This document shows, in pieces, positions 1 to 7,894 of a stretch of 34,836 nt of DNA; position 1 is the first letter of the stretch; the number at the start of each line of letters is the position of its first letter. The notes under the pieces are model-generated. The model saw nothing but the letters and a program-made list of their open reading frames with translations. It made no database searches and was not told where the DNA came from. Where the stretch lies: contig PJAB01000199.1 of the NCBI GenBank assembly GCA_002887195.1, positions 1 to 34,836 of the forward strand. The letters run 5' to 3'. The position numbers were made by a program, and so were the translations under genes. Source of the DNA: Chrysochromulina parva. Lineage: Eukaryota; Haptophyta; Prymnesiales; Chrysochromulinaceae.

Positions 1-58
1 ACGAGTCGACCTCGGACTCGGACTGCACGCTGCCGTCAGCGCCTTCGGAGGCTTCCAT
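1..58 (-). CDS. Probable 5' end of a divergent gene (partial)
   Basis: Read on the minus strand, an ATG at 58 lies in a very good eukaryotic start context (GCCATGG) and opens a frame that stays open to the window edge. It encodes an acidic, Ser/Glu-rich N-terminus beginning MEASEGADGSVQSESE. Only about 19 codons are visible, so no function can be assigned. It would be divergent from the oxygenase gene starting at 259, leaving about 200 bp between the two start codons. A chance open frame cannot be excluded at this length. Confidence 0.4.
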   Translation of the reverse strand, partial: MEASEGADGSVQSESEVDS

Positions 59-258
59 GGCCTGCCCGGCGGCCCGGCGATGGCGAAAGCCTCAATTATT
101 GAGTTTTACATGGGACGATCGTGCGGAAAAACCCTGAAGTCCTCAGGGCATCTTTAAGCCATTTTTGGCTCGCGAAGCAATTGCAAAATGCGCCGCGGCG
201 GCCTCGCGCAGTGCGGCGTCGTGTCTCCTCACCGGCCCTTCCTTTCCTGCGCGGCGAT
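59..258. promoter_or_regulatory. Putative shared promoter between divergent genes
   Basis: This is the 200 bp between the minus-strand start at 58 and the plus-strand ATG at 259. It contains an AT-rich patch around 91-110 (TCAATTATTGAGTTTTACAT) in an otherwise GC-rich region, of which TCAATTATTGA is palindromic. No TATA box or known element is claimed. Calling it a promoter is inference from gene orientation. Confidence 0.3.
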
Positions 259-786
259 ATGCGACTGCTCCTCGCGGCGGCAATGCTTGGTGGCTCGCCG
301 ATTGCCGCTACCAGGACGTGCGCGAGCTGGTGCGAATCGCCGTGCTCGATGCTCAACGGCATCGTGGAGGCTGAGTGTGGAGGCTGCCCCGACGATCCAC
401 GCTACCTCTGTCGGCGGGGTGCAGAAGGGTTCAGCCTTGACAAATTCGCCGCGCTGAGAGCGATACCCCATGCGCCGAACGAGATCGGGGCTGCCAACAA
501 TGCCCCGATGAATGAAGCCGCCTTTGCACAGCTGGAGCCCCTCACTCCTGTGGCGCATGATGCTGTGCTGGCGTTCCTGCGCCCAAGCGCCGAGGTGGCC
601 GAGCTGCTGCCGCCACCGCCCGCCGGCTTCCTCGTCGGTTTCATCGATGGCCGCTTGAGCCGCGTGCGGGTATGGTGCGATGCTGCGGATGCCGCCGAGG
701 GCGCCATAGAGGGCACCAACGCGTCCCCTGTTACAAGGAGCGCGCTCGTGAGTGCCCAAGGGCAGACCGAGGCTCTGGGCGAGGCT

Positions 787-817
<31 letters not shown>

Positions 818-2274
818 GTGGTGGTGGCGCGGGCGCGGTCTCGGAGCCTCCCCCGACCTCTGAGCCTCCCCCTTTCGATGAGGACATCCTCGTGCGCCGC
901 AGCGGCGCCGTCGTCGAGAGCCTCGACGACGGCAGCTCCTACCGAGTTGACGACGCCTCCGCGTCTCTGAGCCGGCCTCTTCGTCTGCATGCCGCCCGGC
1001 TCTGCCGTGCCACGGTGGGTGGGATCGGTCCCCGCACTCCGGAAGGGGAAGAGGAGGAAGAGGAGGAAGAGGAGGAAGAGTGGCGCGCCAATCTCGCGAG
1101 GCTCCTCACATGGCCGGCTTGTGGCGCGGTCAATCACATGTACGATCACAACAAGAACACGAAGCACAAGGATGAGAAAGTGGATCTCCAGTGCCGTCGA
1201 GAGAGGCACCTGCGCGCCTATGGCGACCTTGGGCTGCCAGTCGACCAGTTAGTCGACCCGCCCAGCAGCCCCCCCAACGACAGCAGCGGCCACAGCGACG
1301 CGTCAGTCTCTCCAACGGCCGCTCCGTCCATGGGCACGCTGGCGTCGGTGTCGTCGACGGCTGCGGGCAATTTCCGACGGCTCGGTTTGCAAGGGCAGCC
1401 CCGTAAGACGGTCCCAGCCTTCAAGGGTTGCGACGACGAGGCACTCGCGCGTGCCCTCATGACCAACCAGCCGATTGTCATGAGGGGTTGCCTATCGGAG
1501 CGATCACCGCGCGCTCTCACCTGGAGCACTGGACATTTACTGGAGGTTGCCGCGAACCACACGACGCGCATCTGCCCCGACCGTCTCGGCGATTATCTTC
1601 TCGCAGGCATGCCCTACTACCGTCACTGCGGCGGGCTGCCGGCAGCGTTGCTGGCCGACGTGGCGCTGCCGCCGCCGCTGCACGCGCTGCAGGCCCATGA
1701 GTTTGATAATGTGGTCCTCTGGACGGGCAACCTGAGCCATACCCGCACCTCTCCGTTGCACTTTGACCCCCAAGAGAACTTAATGCACTTGATCGACGGC
1801 GAGAAGCACCTGCTCCTGATCGATCCAGTTGAGTCTGTGCTTCTGTATGCCGACTTTGAGTCGCGTTCGTTGGGCAACACGCCGGTCGACCCGGCCAGGG
1901 TCGATTTGAAGCGCTTCCCATTGGCGGCGCGTGTGGCGCTCTGGCCGGTGACGCTGCGCCCGGGCGACGTGCTCCTCATACCCTCCGGCTGGTGGCACAT
2001 CGTGACCACGCGGCGCGGGCGCAATGTCGCGCTCACCCTCCAGTTCCAAATCGCGGCGGCAGCAGCGACGACGGATCCCGCGACCGGCTTCAGCACGACC
2101 GGCTTCACCTTCCTGCACGCACAGGAGAAGCTGCGCATGCGCCACTCGGGGGGTCCGCGCCTGGAAGAGCTGCTGCCCAAGGGATGTGCCGGGCGAGGAG
2201 CGCCCTCGTCGTGCCTAGCCGAGGCGCGCACGCTGGCGGACGTGACCTGGATGACGACTGCACAGCTCCTTTAG
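259..2274 (+). CDS. Secretory-pathway Cupin_8/JmjC-type Fe(II)/2-oxoglutarate oxygenase
   Basis: This encodes a 671-residue protein. The ATG at 259 is chosen because it begins a hydrophobic signal peptide (MRLLLAAAMLGGSPIAA); the frame is open upstream but has no earlier ATG. Right after the signal comes a compact Cys-rich module (residues about 20-55, pattern CxxWC, PC, ECGGC). The middle is low complexity, with a run of ten Ser followed by Gly (about residues 177-190) and a long Glu run (about 262-274). The C-terminal third is a Cupin_8/JmjC fold: the iron-binding HFD is at 501-503, a Lys follows in GEKHLLLID, and the distal His is at 580 in GDVLLIPSGWWH. This family hydroxylates proteins or RNA using 2-oxoglutarate and iron. 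The signal peptide suggests action in the ER, Golgi or outside the cell. The substrate is unknown. It is intronless. Confidence 0.85.
787..816 (+). repeat. (AGC)10 microsatellite coding poly-Ser
   Basis: Ten uninterrupted AGC codons inside the oxygenase gene encode ten serines, followed by GGT/GGC glycine codons. A second impure GAG/GAA tract at about 1045-1080 encodes poly-Glu. Pure trinucleotide runs of this kind are prone to length change, and both lie in the linker before the catalytic domain. Confidence 0.9.
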
Positions 2275-2435
2275 CGTCGTCAGTTTAAGAAAAAACGAAC
2301 AACGCACGTTCACACACGCGTTCACACCTGGGTGAGCTTGGAGGAGGGCCCGAGTATGCGACCAGGACAGCGACACCTCAAGATTGGCTGCGACCCCGCC
2401 GAAGGGCGTGAGTGGCGAGATCTCCAAGCAAAGGG

Positions 2436-3338
2436 ATGGGCAAGCATCCAGCCACCGCCGGCTGGATTGCCGGCACGCTCGAGATCGGTGTCACGTACCC
2501 CATCGAGTTTGTGAAGACACAGCTTCAGCTGCAGCAGGCCGCATCAGCAATGCACGCTGGCGCTGATGCTTACCGTGGGCCGTTTGATGTTGCAGCAAGG
2601 ACAGTGCGCGAGCGTGGTGTGATCGGGTTGTACCGCGGTGGCGCGTCGTGGGTTCTCTTTGCCGGCCCTCGCTCGGCTGTGCGCTTCGGCACCTTTGATG
2701 CCCTTTCGGGCGTGTCCCGGAGCCGTGACCTGCCAGCCAAGTTTGGCCAGTCGACAGTCGACACAGCCGCAGGGTTTATTGCTGGCATCGTGGAGGCGGC
2801 ACTGTGCCAGACGCCGAACCAGGTCATCTCGATCAAAATGACGCACGACGCCTCGCCGCGCGGTCCGAATCAGTATCAGGGCATGGTGCACGCCATCGGC
2901 TGCATGTACCGCGCCGATGGGCTCCTGGGCTTCTATGCAGGCCTGGGGCCGGCGGTCCTCAAGGGCGCAGTCACGAACTCGATCCGCTTCTTGGGATTTG
3001 GACGCTTGAAGCGTCTGATCCAAGGCGAGCCCGCGCCCGACGGGACGCCGCCGCCGCCACTCGCCCTGTGGCAAGCCATGCTTGCGGGCGGCACCGCGGG
3101 CGCGATCTCCGCAGTCGTCTCGCAGCCCATCGACACCGTCAAGGCGAACATGATGGGCCTCGAGGCGCACCGGTTCCGCAACAGCTTCAGCTGCCTCATC
3201 GAGCTGGTGCGCGCCGGCGGTGTGAGCTGCCTCTTCAATGGTGTCGCCCCGCGGGTCGTGCGAGTCTTCATCGAGGTCGGACTGCAGTTCTCCCTCTTCG
3301 AGTCGGTTAGCCGGATGATCGACCGCCATCTCGGGTGA
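2436..3338 (+). CDS. Mitochondrial citrate (tricarboxylate) carrier-like protein, SLC25 family
   Basis: This is a 300-residue protein, the usual carrier length. The ATG at 2436 is chosen over an in-frame GTG at 2412. Three tandem carrier repeats are visible, each beginning with the signature helix: YPIEFVK (Pro22 to Lys27), TPNQVISIK (Pro127) and QPIDTVK (Pro231). Stretches such as EFVKTQLQL and GLEAHRFRN match the citrate carrier (SLC25A1/Ctp1) subgroup as I know it. Such carriers exchange citrate or malate across the inner mitochondrial membrane and supply cytosolic acetyl-CoA. The second signature lacks the usual acidic residue (Pro-Asn-Gln in place of Pro-x-Asp/Glu), so the salt-bridge network is not standard. 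It lies 161 bp downstream of the oxygenase on the same strand and is intronless. Confidence 0.9.
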   Translation: MGKHPATAGWIAGTLEIGVTYPIEFVKTQLQLQQAASAMHAGADAYRGPFDVAARTVRERGVIGLYRGGASWVLFAGPRSAVRFGTFDALSGVSRSRDLPAKFGQSTVDTAAGFIAGIVEAALCQTPNQVISIKMTHDASPRGPNQYQGMVHAIGCMYRADGLLGFYAGLGPAVLKGAVTNSIRFLGFGRLKRLIQGEPAPDGTPPPPLALWQAMLAGGTAGAISAVVSQPIDTVKANMMGLEAHRFRNSFSCLIELVRAGGVSCLFNGVAPRVVRVFIEVGLQFSLFESVSRMIDRHLG

Positions 3339-3585
3339 CTACCTCCGCCTGGCACGGCAAGGGTGTGTGCAGGCAGAGTCCCATGCGCGTGATGCGCGGG
3401 GCAGTTCCGAGCACACTGCGATCGGATAGAACGCGGGTCGGGTATGTAAAATTGAGAGATTCAAGTCGTGCTGATTGGAGACTTCTGCTGTGTGCACACC
3501 AGCACCCGCGCACCCACCGCCCACCCGTGCGCGGTGCGGTCCCGCGGTCCGTCGCGTGTCGCTCCGCTAAAACCTACCTCTAACC

Positions 3586-4662
3586 TCACTCTTCCGAGAG
3601 GCCAAGGGCGCGGCGATAGAGCGGAGCGACCGTCAAGTTGGACCACTCAATATGGCCATGCTGCAAAAAGTCCGCTTTCTGGAAGGAGTCGAACAGATGG
3701 TAGGCCAGATGCGATCGCGCATAAAAGCTCACCGATCGAGCCTCGCCGTGCCTCACGTCTCTTCCGCGACAGACCAGGTCGTCGCCGTCACGACGGCAGC
3801 AGACGACCGTCTGGTTGTCAATGTGCTCGCATCCTAACGAGCGCGCCAGAAGTCGCCACTTGCCAAAGGCATTCTTCAGCAAGACCGGGCTAGACACGGA
3901 GAGCACCTTGCTGAGCGTGCGCGCTGAGTGGCCGTCCGTTGTCATTGGTACGAGCCGAGGAGGTGTGAGATCCTGGTGGCCACTCAGGCAGCGCAATGTG
4001 GCGTTACGGCGACCTTGCATGGATCGAGGTGGCCACCCGAGAAGCCGTGCTCGTGTGAGCATCAGATCGGTGAGAGCATGCGGAACTCGGCATTTGGGCA
4101 AGAGAAGGCCAGCCTTGTCTTGGCAGCAAATGTAGATCTTTCGTTTTATGCTGCTGCGGCACACGCGTGGCAGCGCCGTCCGAAAGAGATGCCAAGCCCG
4201 CCAAAAGAGCGTCGTGTTCGGCCGTGCGGCAATAAAGTTGGCCGATATCTCGCCACTCTTCTCGCACTCTTCGGCAGATTGCGAAACACCGTGGACCGGA
4301 GACATTGGATAGCCAACCACGTCAACGGTCTTGAGCATATTGTGCACTGGCATGAGTGATTGGGTGACCAGGAAATCAGCGTCGAGATAGATTCCACCCT
4401 TGTGCGCGAGCAGGGCAAGCCGCCCTGCGTCCGAAAACGCAACGTGCGTTGGGAGATTCCAGAATGCAAGTGGAAGATCTGGAACTTGCAGCCCGATATT
4501 GGATCGGTTGACAAGCTGTATGTCAAAATGAGAGGCAGGTGCATGACGACGCAGCGCTTGGATGTTGAGCTGAATGTAGCGAGCAGGTGCCGACGAGTAC
4601 TCGTACCAAAGCCATACTGGTACCGGCACTGGGAGAGTCGCTTCGGTCGACGCCGACGCCAT
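3586..4662 (-). CDS. DXD-motif glycosyltransferase (GT32-like), probably 5'-incomplete
   Basis: From the ATG at 4662 this gives 358 residues. The core resembles the glycosyltransferase sugar-binding DXD family (Gly_transf_sug/GT32, also similar to capsular synthesis transferases): a WYEY start, RRHAP, then SDAGRLALLAHKGGIYLDADF, with the DAD metal/nucleotide-sugar motif at residues 94-96. Such enzymes transfer a sugar from a nucleotide donor, usually in the Golgi. No signal anchor is present downstream of 4662. The reading frame stays open upstream, and a good 3' splice site (pyrimidine-rich, ending TTTCTGTCAG) lies at 4713, so an upstream exon with the membrane anchor is likely but was not resolved. 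Its 3' end converges on the carrier gene. The exact sugar and acceptor are unknown. Confidence 0.75.
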   Translation of the reverse strand: MASASTEATLPVPVPVWLWYEYSSAPARYIQLNIQALRRHAPASHFDIQLVNRSNIGLQVPDLPLAFWNLPTHVAFSDAGRLALLAHKGGIYLDADFLVTQSLMPVHNMLKTVDVVGYPMSPVHGVSQSAEECEKSGEISANFIAARPNTTLFWRAWHLFRTALPRVCRSSIKRKIYICCQDKAGLLLPKCRVPHALTDLMLTRARLLGWPPRSMQGRRNATLRCLSGHQDLTPPRLVPMTTDGHSARTLSKVLSVSSPVLLKNAFGKWRLLARSLGCEHIDNQTVVCCRRDGDDLVCRGRDVRHGEARSVSFYARSHLAYHLFDSFQKADFLQHGHIEWSNLTVAPLYRRALGLSEE

Positions 4663-5071
4663 ATTCTCCAGACGGAGTCGGTCGTCACGCAGTGAAACCA
4701 CAACGCCGTTTGCTGACAGAAAGAGGTCAGAAAGTTGAAACAAATTCGTGACTTGATTGACGACAGCTGACTGACCCGCGCTGTGTTGGGGTTTTGAGGG
4801 GGGCTGTGCCCCGCGCAGAGAATACCTCCAAAAAAGGGCGGCCGCCGCCTGACGAGCATATCAATTTTTCGACGAACAGAAAGCCCAAGCTCGACGCACG
4901 CATCATGCCGGGTGGCATCTACGGCATTCACTGTGCGCTGCCGAAAGAGCCGATCTCTCATCTATCCCGCTTGTAGCTCTGACGTTTAACTCGACCCCCA
5001 TTGTCACAGACAAGGATCGCCTCACGGCTGACGATGTGCTCGGTGGCACATACCAAAGAACAGGGACGCCG
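4663..5071. other. Divergent intergenic region with probable unplaced 5' exons
   Basis: This region lies between the glycosyltransferase (-) and EF-hand (+) starts. On the plus strand the EF-hand frame is open for well over 100 bp upstream of its ATG. A candidate first exon begins at ATG 4905, with donor GT at 4933 and acceptor AG at 4975-4976, which joins in phase but implies a 44-bp intron. On the minus strand there is an acceptor-like site at 4713. The true promoter must lie somewhere in this interval. Confidence 0.35.
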
Positions 5072-5632
5072 ATGAAAGGCGGTCAGTATAGCCAGCGGCA
5101 GATGATTAAGCAGCAGCTTCACAATCAGAATTTACGCCTGCGCGAGGCCTTTGTCCGCGAGGACGTGCGCCTTACCGGCACGATCGCGGGCAACATGCCC
5201 CAGGTGGCTGCCACACTCAGGGCTGGTGGTCTGGAGCTGAGCAAGGCGCAGGTCCAGCAAGCCAGAAAAACGTTTGTCACCGGCGACGGGCGCTTCAACT
5301 GGGAGCTCTTTTGCGATGCCATCGAGAAGGCGCGCACCGATGCGAACAAGGAGAGCGCCCTTATGAAGCACGCAAGGATGTTCAAGCAAATCGACCAGGA
5401 TAATTCTGGCAGGATCAGCCGCGATGAGCTCGAGACCGCTCTGCACGCGAGCAACGTCTCGATGCCCCAGGATCAGATTGATAAGGTCTTGAACACCATC
5501 GATGCCGACGGCGATGGAAATATCAGTTATCCGGAGTTTGTTGACGGCATGGCCAAAGAGATGATGACAGGGGCCAATGTCTTCAGCCGCGTTACGACAG
5601 CGAACTCGATGAGGAGCCCCCGGCGTCAGTAA
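5072..5632 (+). CDS. Small EF-hand calcium-binding protein
   Basis: From the ATG at 5072 this encodes 186 residues. The C-terminal half holds two canonical EF-hands: DQDNSGRISRDE starting at residue 108 and DADGDGNISYPE starting at residue 144, both with the Asp/Asn/Gly pattern and final Glu expected for calcium binding. The N-terminal half has the helical spacing of an EF pair but degenerate loops (around VREDVRLTGTI and VTGDGRFNW). The organisation is calmodulin/centrin-like with only one functional lobe. The frame is open upstream of 5072 and includes TDKDRLTADDVLGGTYQRTG, so the real protein may be longer through an upstream exon. It is a calcium sensor candidate; the partner is unknown. 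Confidence 0.8.
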   Translation: MKGGQYSQRQMIKQQLHNQNLRLREAFVREDVRLTGTIAGNMPQVAATLRAGGLELSKAQVQQARKTFVTGDGRFNWELFCDAIEKARTDANKESALMKHARMFKQIDQDNSGRISRDELETALHASNVSMPQDQIDKVLNTIDADGDGNISYPEFVDGMAKEMMTGANVFSRVTTANSMRSPRRQ

Positions 5633-6406
5633 GCAGCCGGTGCCGCTCGGCCAAATGTGGTGTGAAAGTGCGTCAACTCTGTGCTGGCAATCATGGGACC
5701 ACAACGTATGAGAGCTCTCGACCATATTCGCTTTCCAGTTTCATGGCCACAGTGCTGTGCAACGTGTCGTGATGACGGGCGGGGTTCGACGTGCATGTTA
5801 GTCGTGTCTTTGTTCTGTGGACAGTGCTAGCATGTACTTCCGAGATGGTACTAGCAACATGTGGAGTCTGGGGCGCGTATCGTGTATCGAAATGGCGGGG
5901 ACCGGAGCTCGGGGGCATTGGCTTGGGCGGCATGTTGGCAGTTCCAGTTGGGCGGCCGTTAGGCGGGGCCGGGGTGTCCCAGCGGCGTCGGCGCAGAGCC
6001 GAGCCCCGCGGGGTTGCCGCGCGCGCGGCGGCGGTGTCGTCCGTGGCACTGCGTCCCGTGCTCCCGTCGTGTCGCGCGTGTGGCGCCGTGATGGCGCCGC
6101 AGATTTGAACCTCAGCTAAAAATCCGATCATGCATCACGGTGCACGGTCACGACGGTCTGCGCGGTCTCGTCGCCATGCAGCATGCTCGTCGCCCGGTCT
6201 CCCGGAAAACGTCCGCCGCGCACACGACACGTCTCCCAGTGCGCCCACGCGGACTCATAGCGAACTCATGACACATTGCGACCATATCCTCATGGGGTCG
6301 ATCGAGGGGCCGCTCGTGCTCAGAATCAGAACTTCCCTATGTGCCCGCGATCTCCGCGCTGCCACAAGAGCGTCTCCCCGCCGCGGCCGCCTACTAACCA
6401 CTGAGT
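5633..6406. other. Intergenic region, no gene recognised
   Basis: This is about 770 bp between the convergent EF-hand (+) and S28 peptidase (-) genes. Open frames of 60-146 codons exist on both strands, but they are Arg/Pro/Ala-rich compositional frames without recognisable motifs. It presumably holds both 3' UTRs. No RNA gene was recognised by eye. Confidence 0.6.
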
Positions 6407-7801
6407 TCACCCCCTCGCCGCATCCACGATCCACCCTCGAATGATCTCCATCTCTTTGGCTCGCACCGCCGTCAGCTCGGGCGGATCGGCTGCAATCGGC
6501 AGCCGCAAGTCGTGATGGTGCGCCGTCTGCTCCATCACGAAGACCGCGCCGCCGGGAAGTTGGTCACTCTGCCGCAGGAAGCCGCCACCGCTCCACGGAT
6601 CGCGACGCCCATTGGACCAGATCAGATTGCTCGTGAGCTTCTTCTCGGCGATGGCGTAGCCGCCCGACCACACCTCTATCTGATCGAGCCGTGGGCGTAC
6701 GCCGTAGTACGAATAGCACAGGTCGGAGAGCTGGGGCAGGTTGAACTCATACGAGCGCCATGCGCCCGCGGTAGTGGAGAAGGCGTGGAGCGTCTCGGTG
6801 CACGACTGGTAGCCCCAGGCGGAGCGGTTTTCGGGACCGTCGCCCGGCGTGCCCCCGCCCACTTGATCGTTGGTCGCACCCTCGATGCATCCCGCGGGGC
6901 CCACGCCGTAATACCAGGTGGCGACGGTGGCGAGCGAGCTCAGTGAGCTCGCCGAGCTCCAATCTAAGGCGCACGCGGCGGCCGCAGGGTTGGCGGGGAG
7001 GCCGCCGTTGGCCTCGGGGTAATCCACTTGCGGGATAGACTCGAGCGCCTCGGTCAGCCAGTAGACAAAGCTGTCGAGTGGCTCGGAGGGCGGCTTGCAC
7101 AGCCCAAACGCCTGCTGGATCCGCTGCGGCCCACCGGCTGCGCGGACGGTCGCGTTGGTGAGGTCGACCGCGGCGACTAGCCTGGCGTAGCAGCCCGACC
7201 CCGCGTTGTCGTACGTGCGCTGCACGATCGAGAACCATGTCGTCGCGCTCACGTTGCGCTCTGCCCAGTACGATTGCGAGTAGTACCCCAGGGGTGCCGA
7301 TGCCGCCAAGCCGCCCTGAACCACGTGCGGATACTTGAGCCGGAACAGCGTGGTCAGAGTGCCACCGTATGAGCCGCCAAAGGCAATGCATGGGCAATTC
7401 TGGGCGTCCAGCTCCTTGCGAAGCGATGTGATCAGTGCCGCGTAGTCAGCGAGAACCATCTCAGTTGATAGATAATCAAAGCGGCCGCTCGTGCCTTGCG
7501 GCTGCGAGGTGCCGTAGTAACGTTCCTCGGCAAAGACTAGCAGCGCGCCAAACTCGGGCGCGAGCACGTCCGTCATGAAGCCGTTGGATCCGTAGAAGCT
7601 CGTGATCGGACCTTCGTTCCCCGTATAGAAAAGAATAGGGCCTCTACAGCCGTTCTGTAGCGGGCCTTTCGTGCCCCAAAATGTGTCATTGTATAAGTAC
7701 CGGTGGCGGAACGTGGCGGTGCCGAAGCCAAAGTGGTCCACCAGCTGATCATAATACTTGGTTTGGTAGGCGAGCGGCAGGAGTAGAAGTGCTTGGAGCA
7801 T
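6407..7801 (-). CDS. S28-family serine carboxypeptidase (Pro-X carboxypeptidase/DPP7-like)
   Basis: This encodes a 464-residue protein from the ATG at 7801; the frame continues upstream without another ATG. A short hydrophobic leader (MLQALLLLPLAY) is followed directly by the typical S28 opening (YYDQLVDHF). The family landmarks appear in order: GNEGPI, AEERYYG, the nucleophile elbow FGGSYGG with Ser144, the charge-relay Asp401 in NGRRDPWS, and the catalytic His in AHHHDLR (428-430). S28 enzymes remove residues next to proline and act in lysosomes, vacuoles or outside the cell, which the leader supports. Several NxT/NxS sequons and Cys residues fit a secreted enzyme. It lies 93 bp downstream of the choline-kinase-like gene on the same strand. 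Length and motifs look intact; whether it is an endo-, amino- or carboxypeptidase cannot be read from sequence. Confidence 0.92.
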   Translation of the reverse strand: MLQALLLLPLAYQTKYYDQLVDHFGFGTATFRHRYLYNDTFWGTKGPLQNGCRGPILFYTGNEGPITSFYGSNGFMTDVLAPEFGALLVFAEERYYGTSQPQGTSGRFDYLSTEMVLADYAALITSLRKELDAQNCPCIAFGGSYGGTLTTLFRLKYPHVVQGGLAASAPLGYYSQSYWAERNVSATTWFSIVQRTYDNAGSGCYARLVAAVDLTNATVRAAGGPQRIQQAFGLCKPPSEPLDSFVYWLTEALESIPQVDYPEANGGLPANPAAAACALDWSSASSLSSLATVATWYYGVGPAGCIEGATNDQVGGGTPGDGPENRSAWGYQSCTETLHAFSTTAGAWRSYEFNLPQLSDLCYSYYGVRPRLDQIEVWSGGYAIAEKKLTSNLIWSNGRRDPWSGGGFLRQSDQLPGGAVFVMEQTAHHHDLRLPIAADPPELTAVRAKEMEIIRGWIVDAARG

Positions 7802-7894
7802 CGGCCTTGTCCGGCCAGTCGAGCGCGAGGGGCTGGGTCCTTTTGAAGCACTTCGTGTGAAAGGTCCGTGTTGAACCAAGTCAGAAAACGTTCA

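Noticed and set aside
229..1209. Long minus-strand open frame (326 codons) opposite the oxygenase gene
   Set aside because: It is antisense to a gene with clear catalytic motifs; its composition (Arg, Ala, Gly runs) is the mirror of the coding strand and shows no motif.
5691..6131. 146-codon minus-strand ORF with ATG in the 5633-6406 gap
   Set aside because: Composition is Pro/Arg/Thr-rich with no motif, and it overlaps another frame of equal quality; not enough to call a gene.
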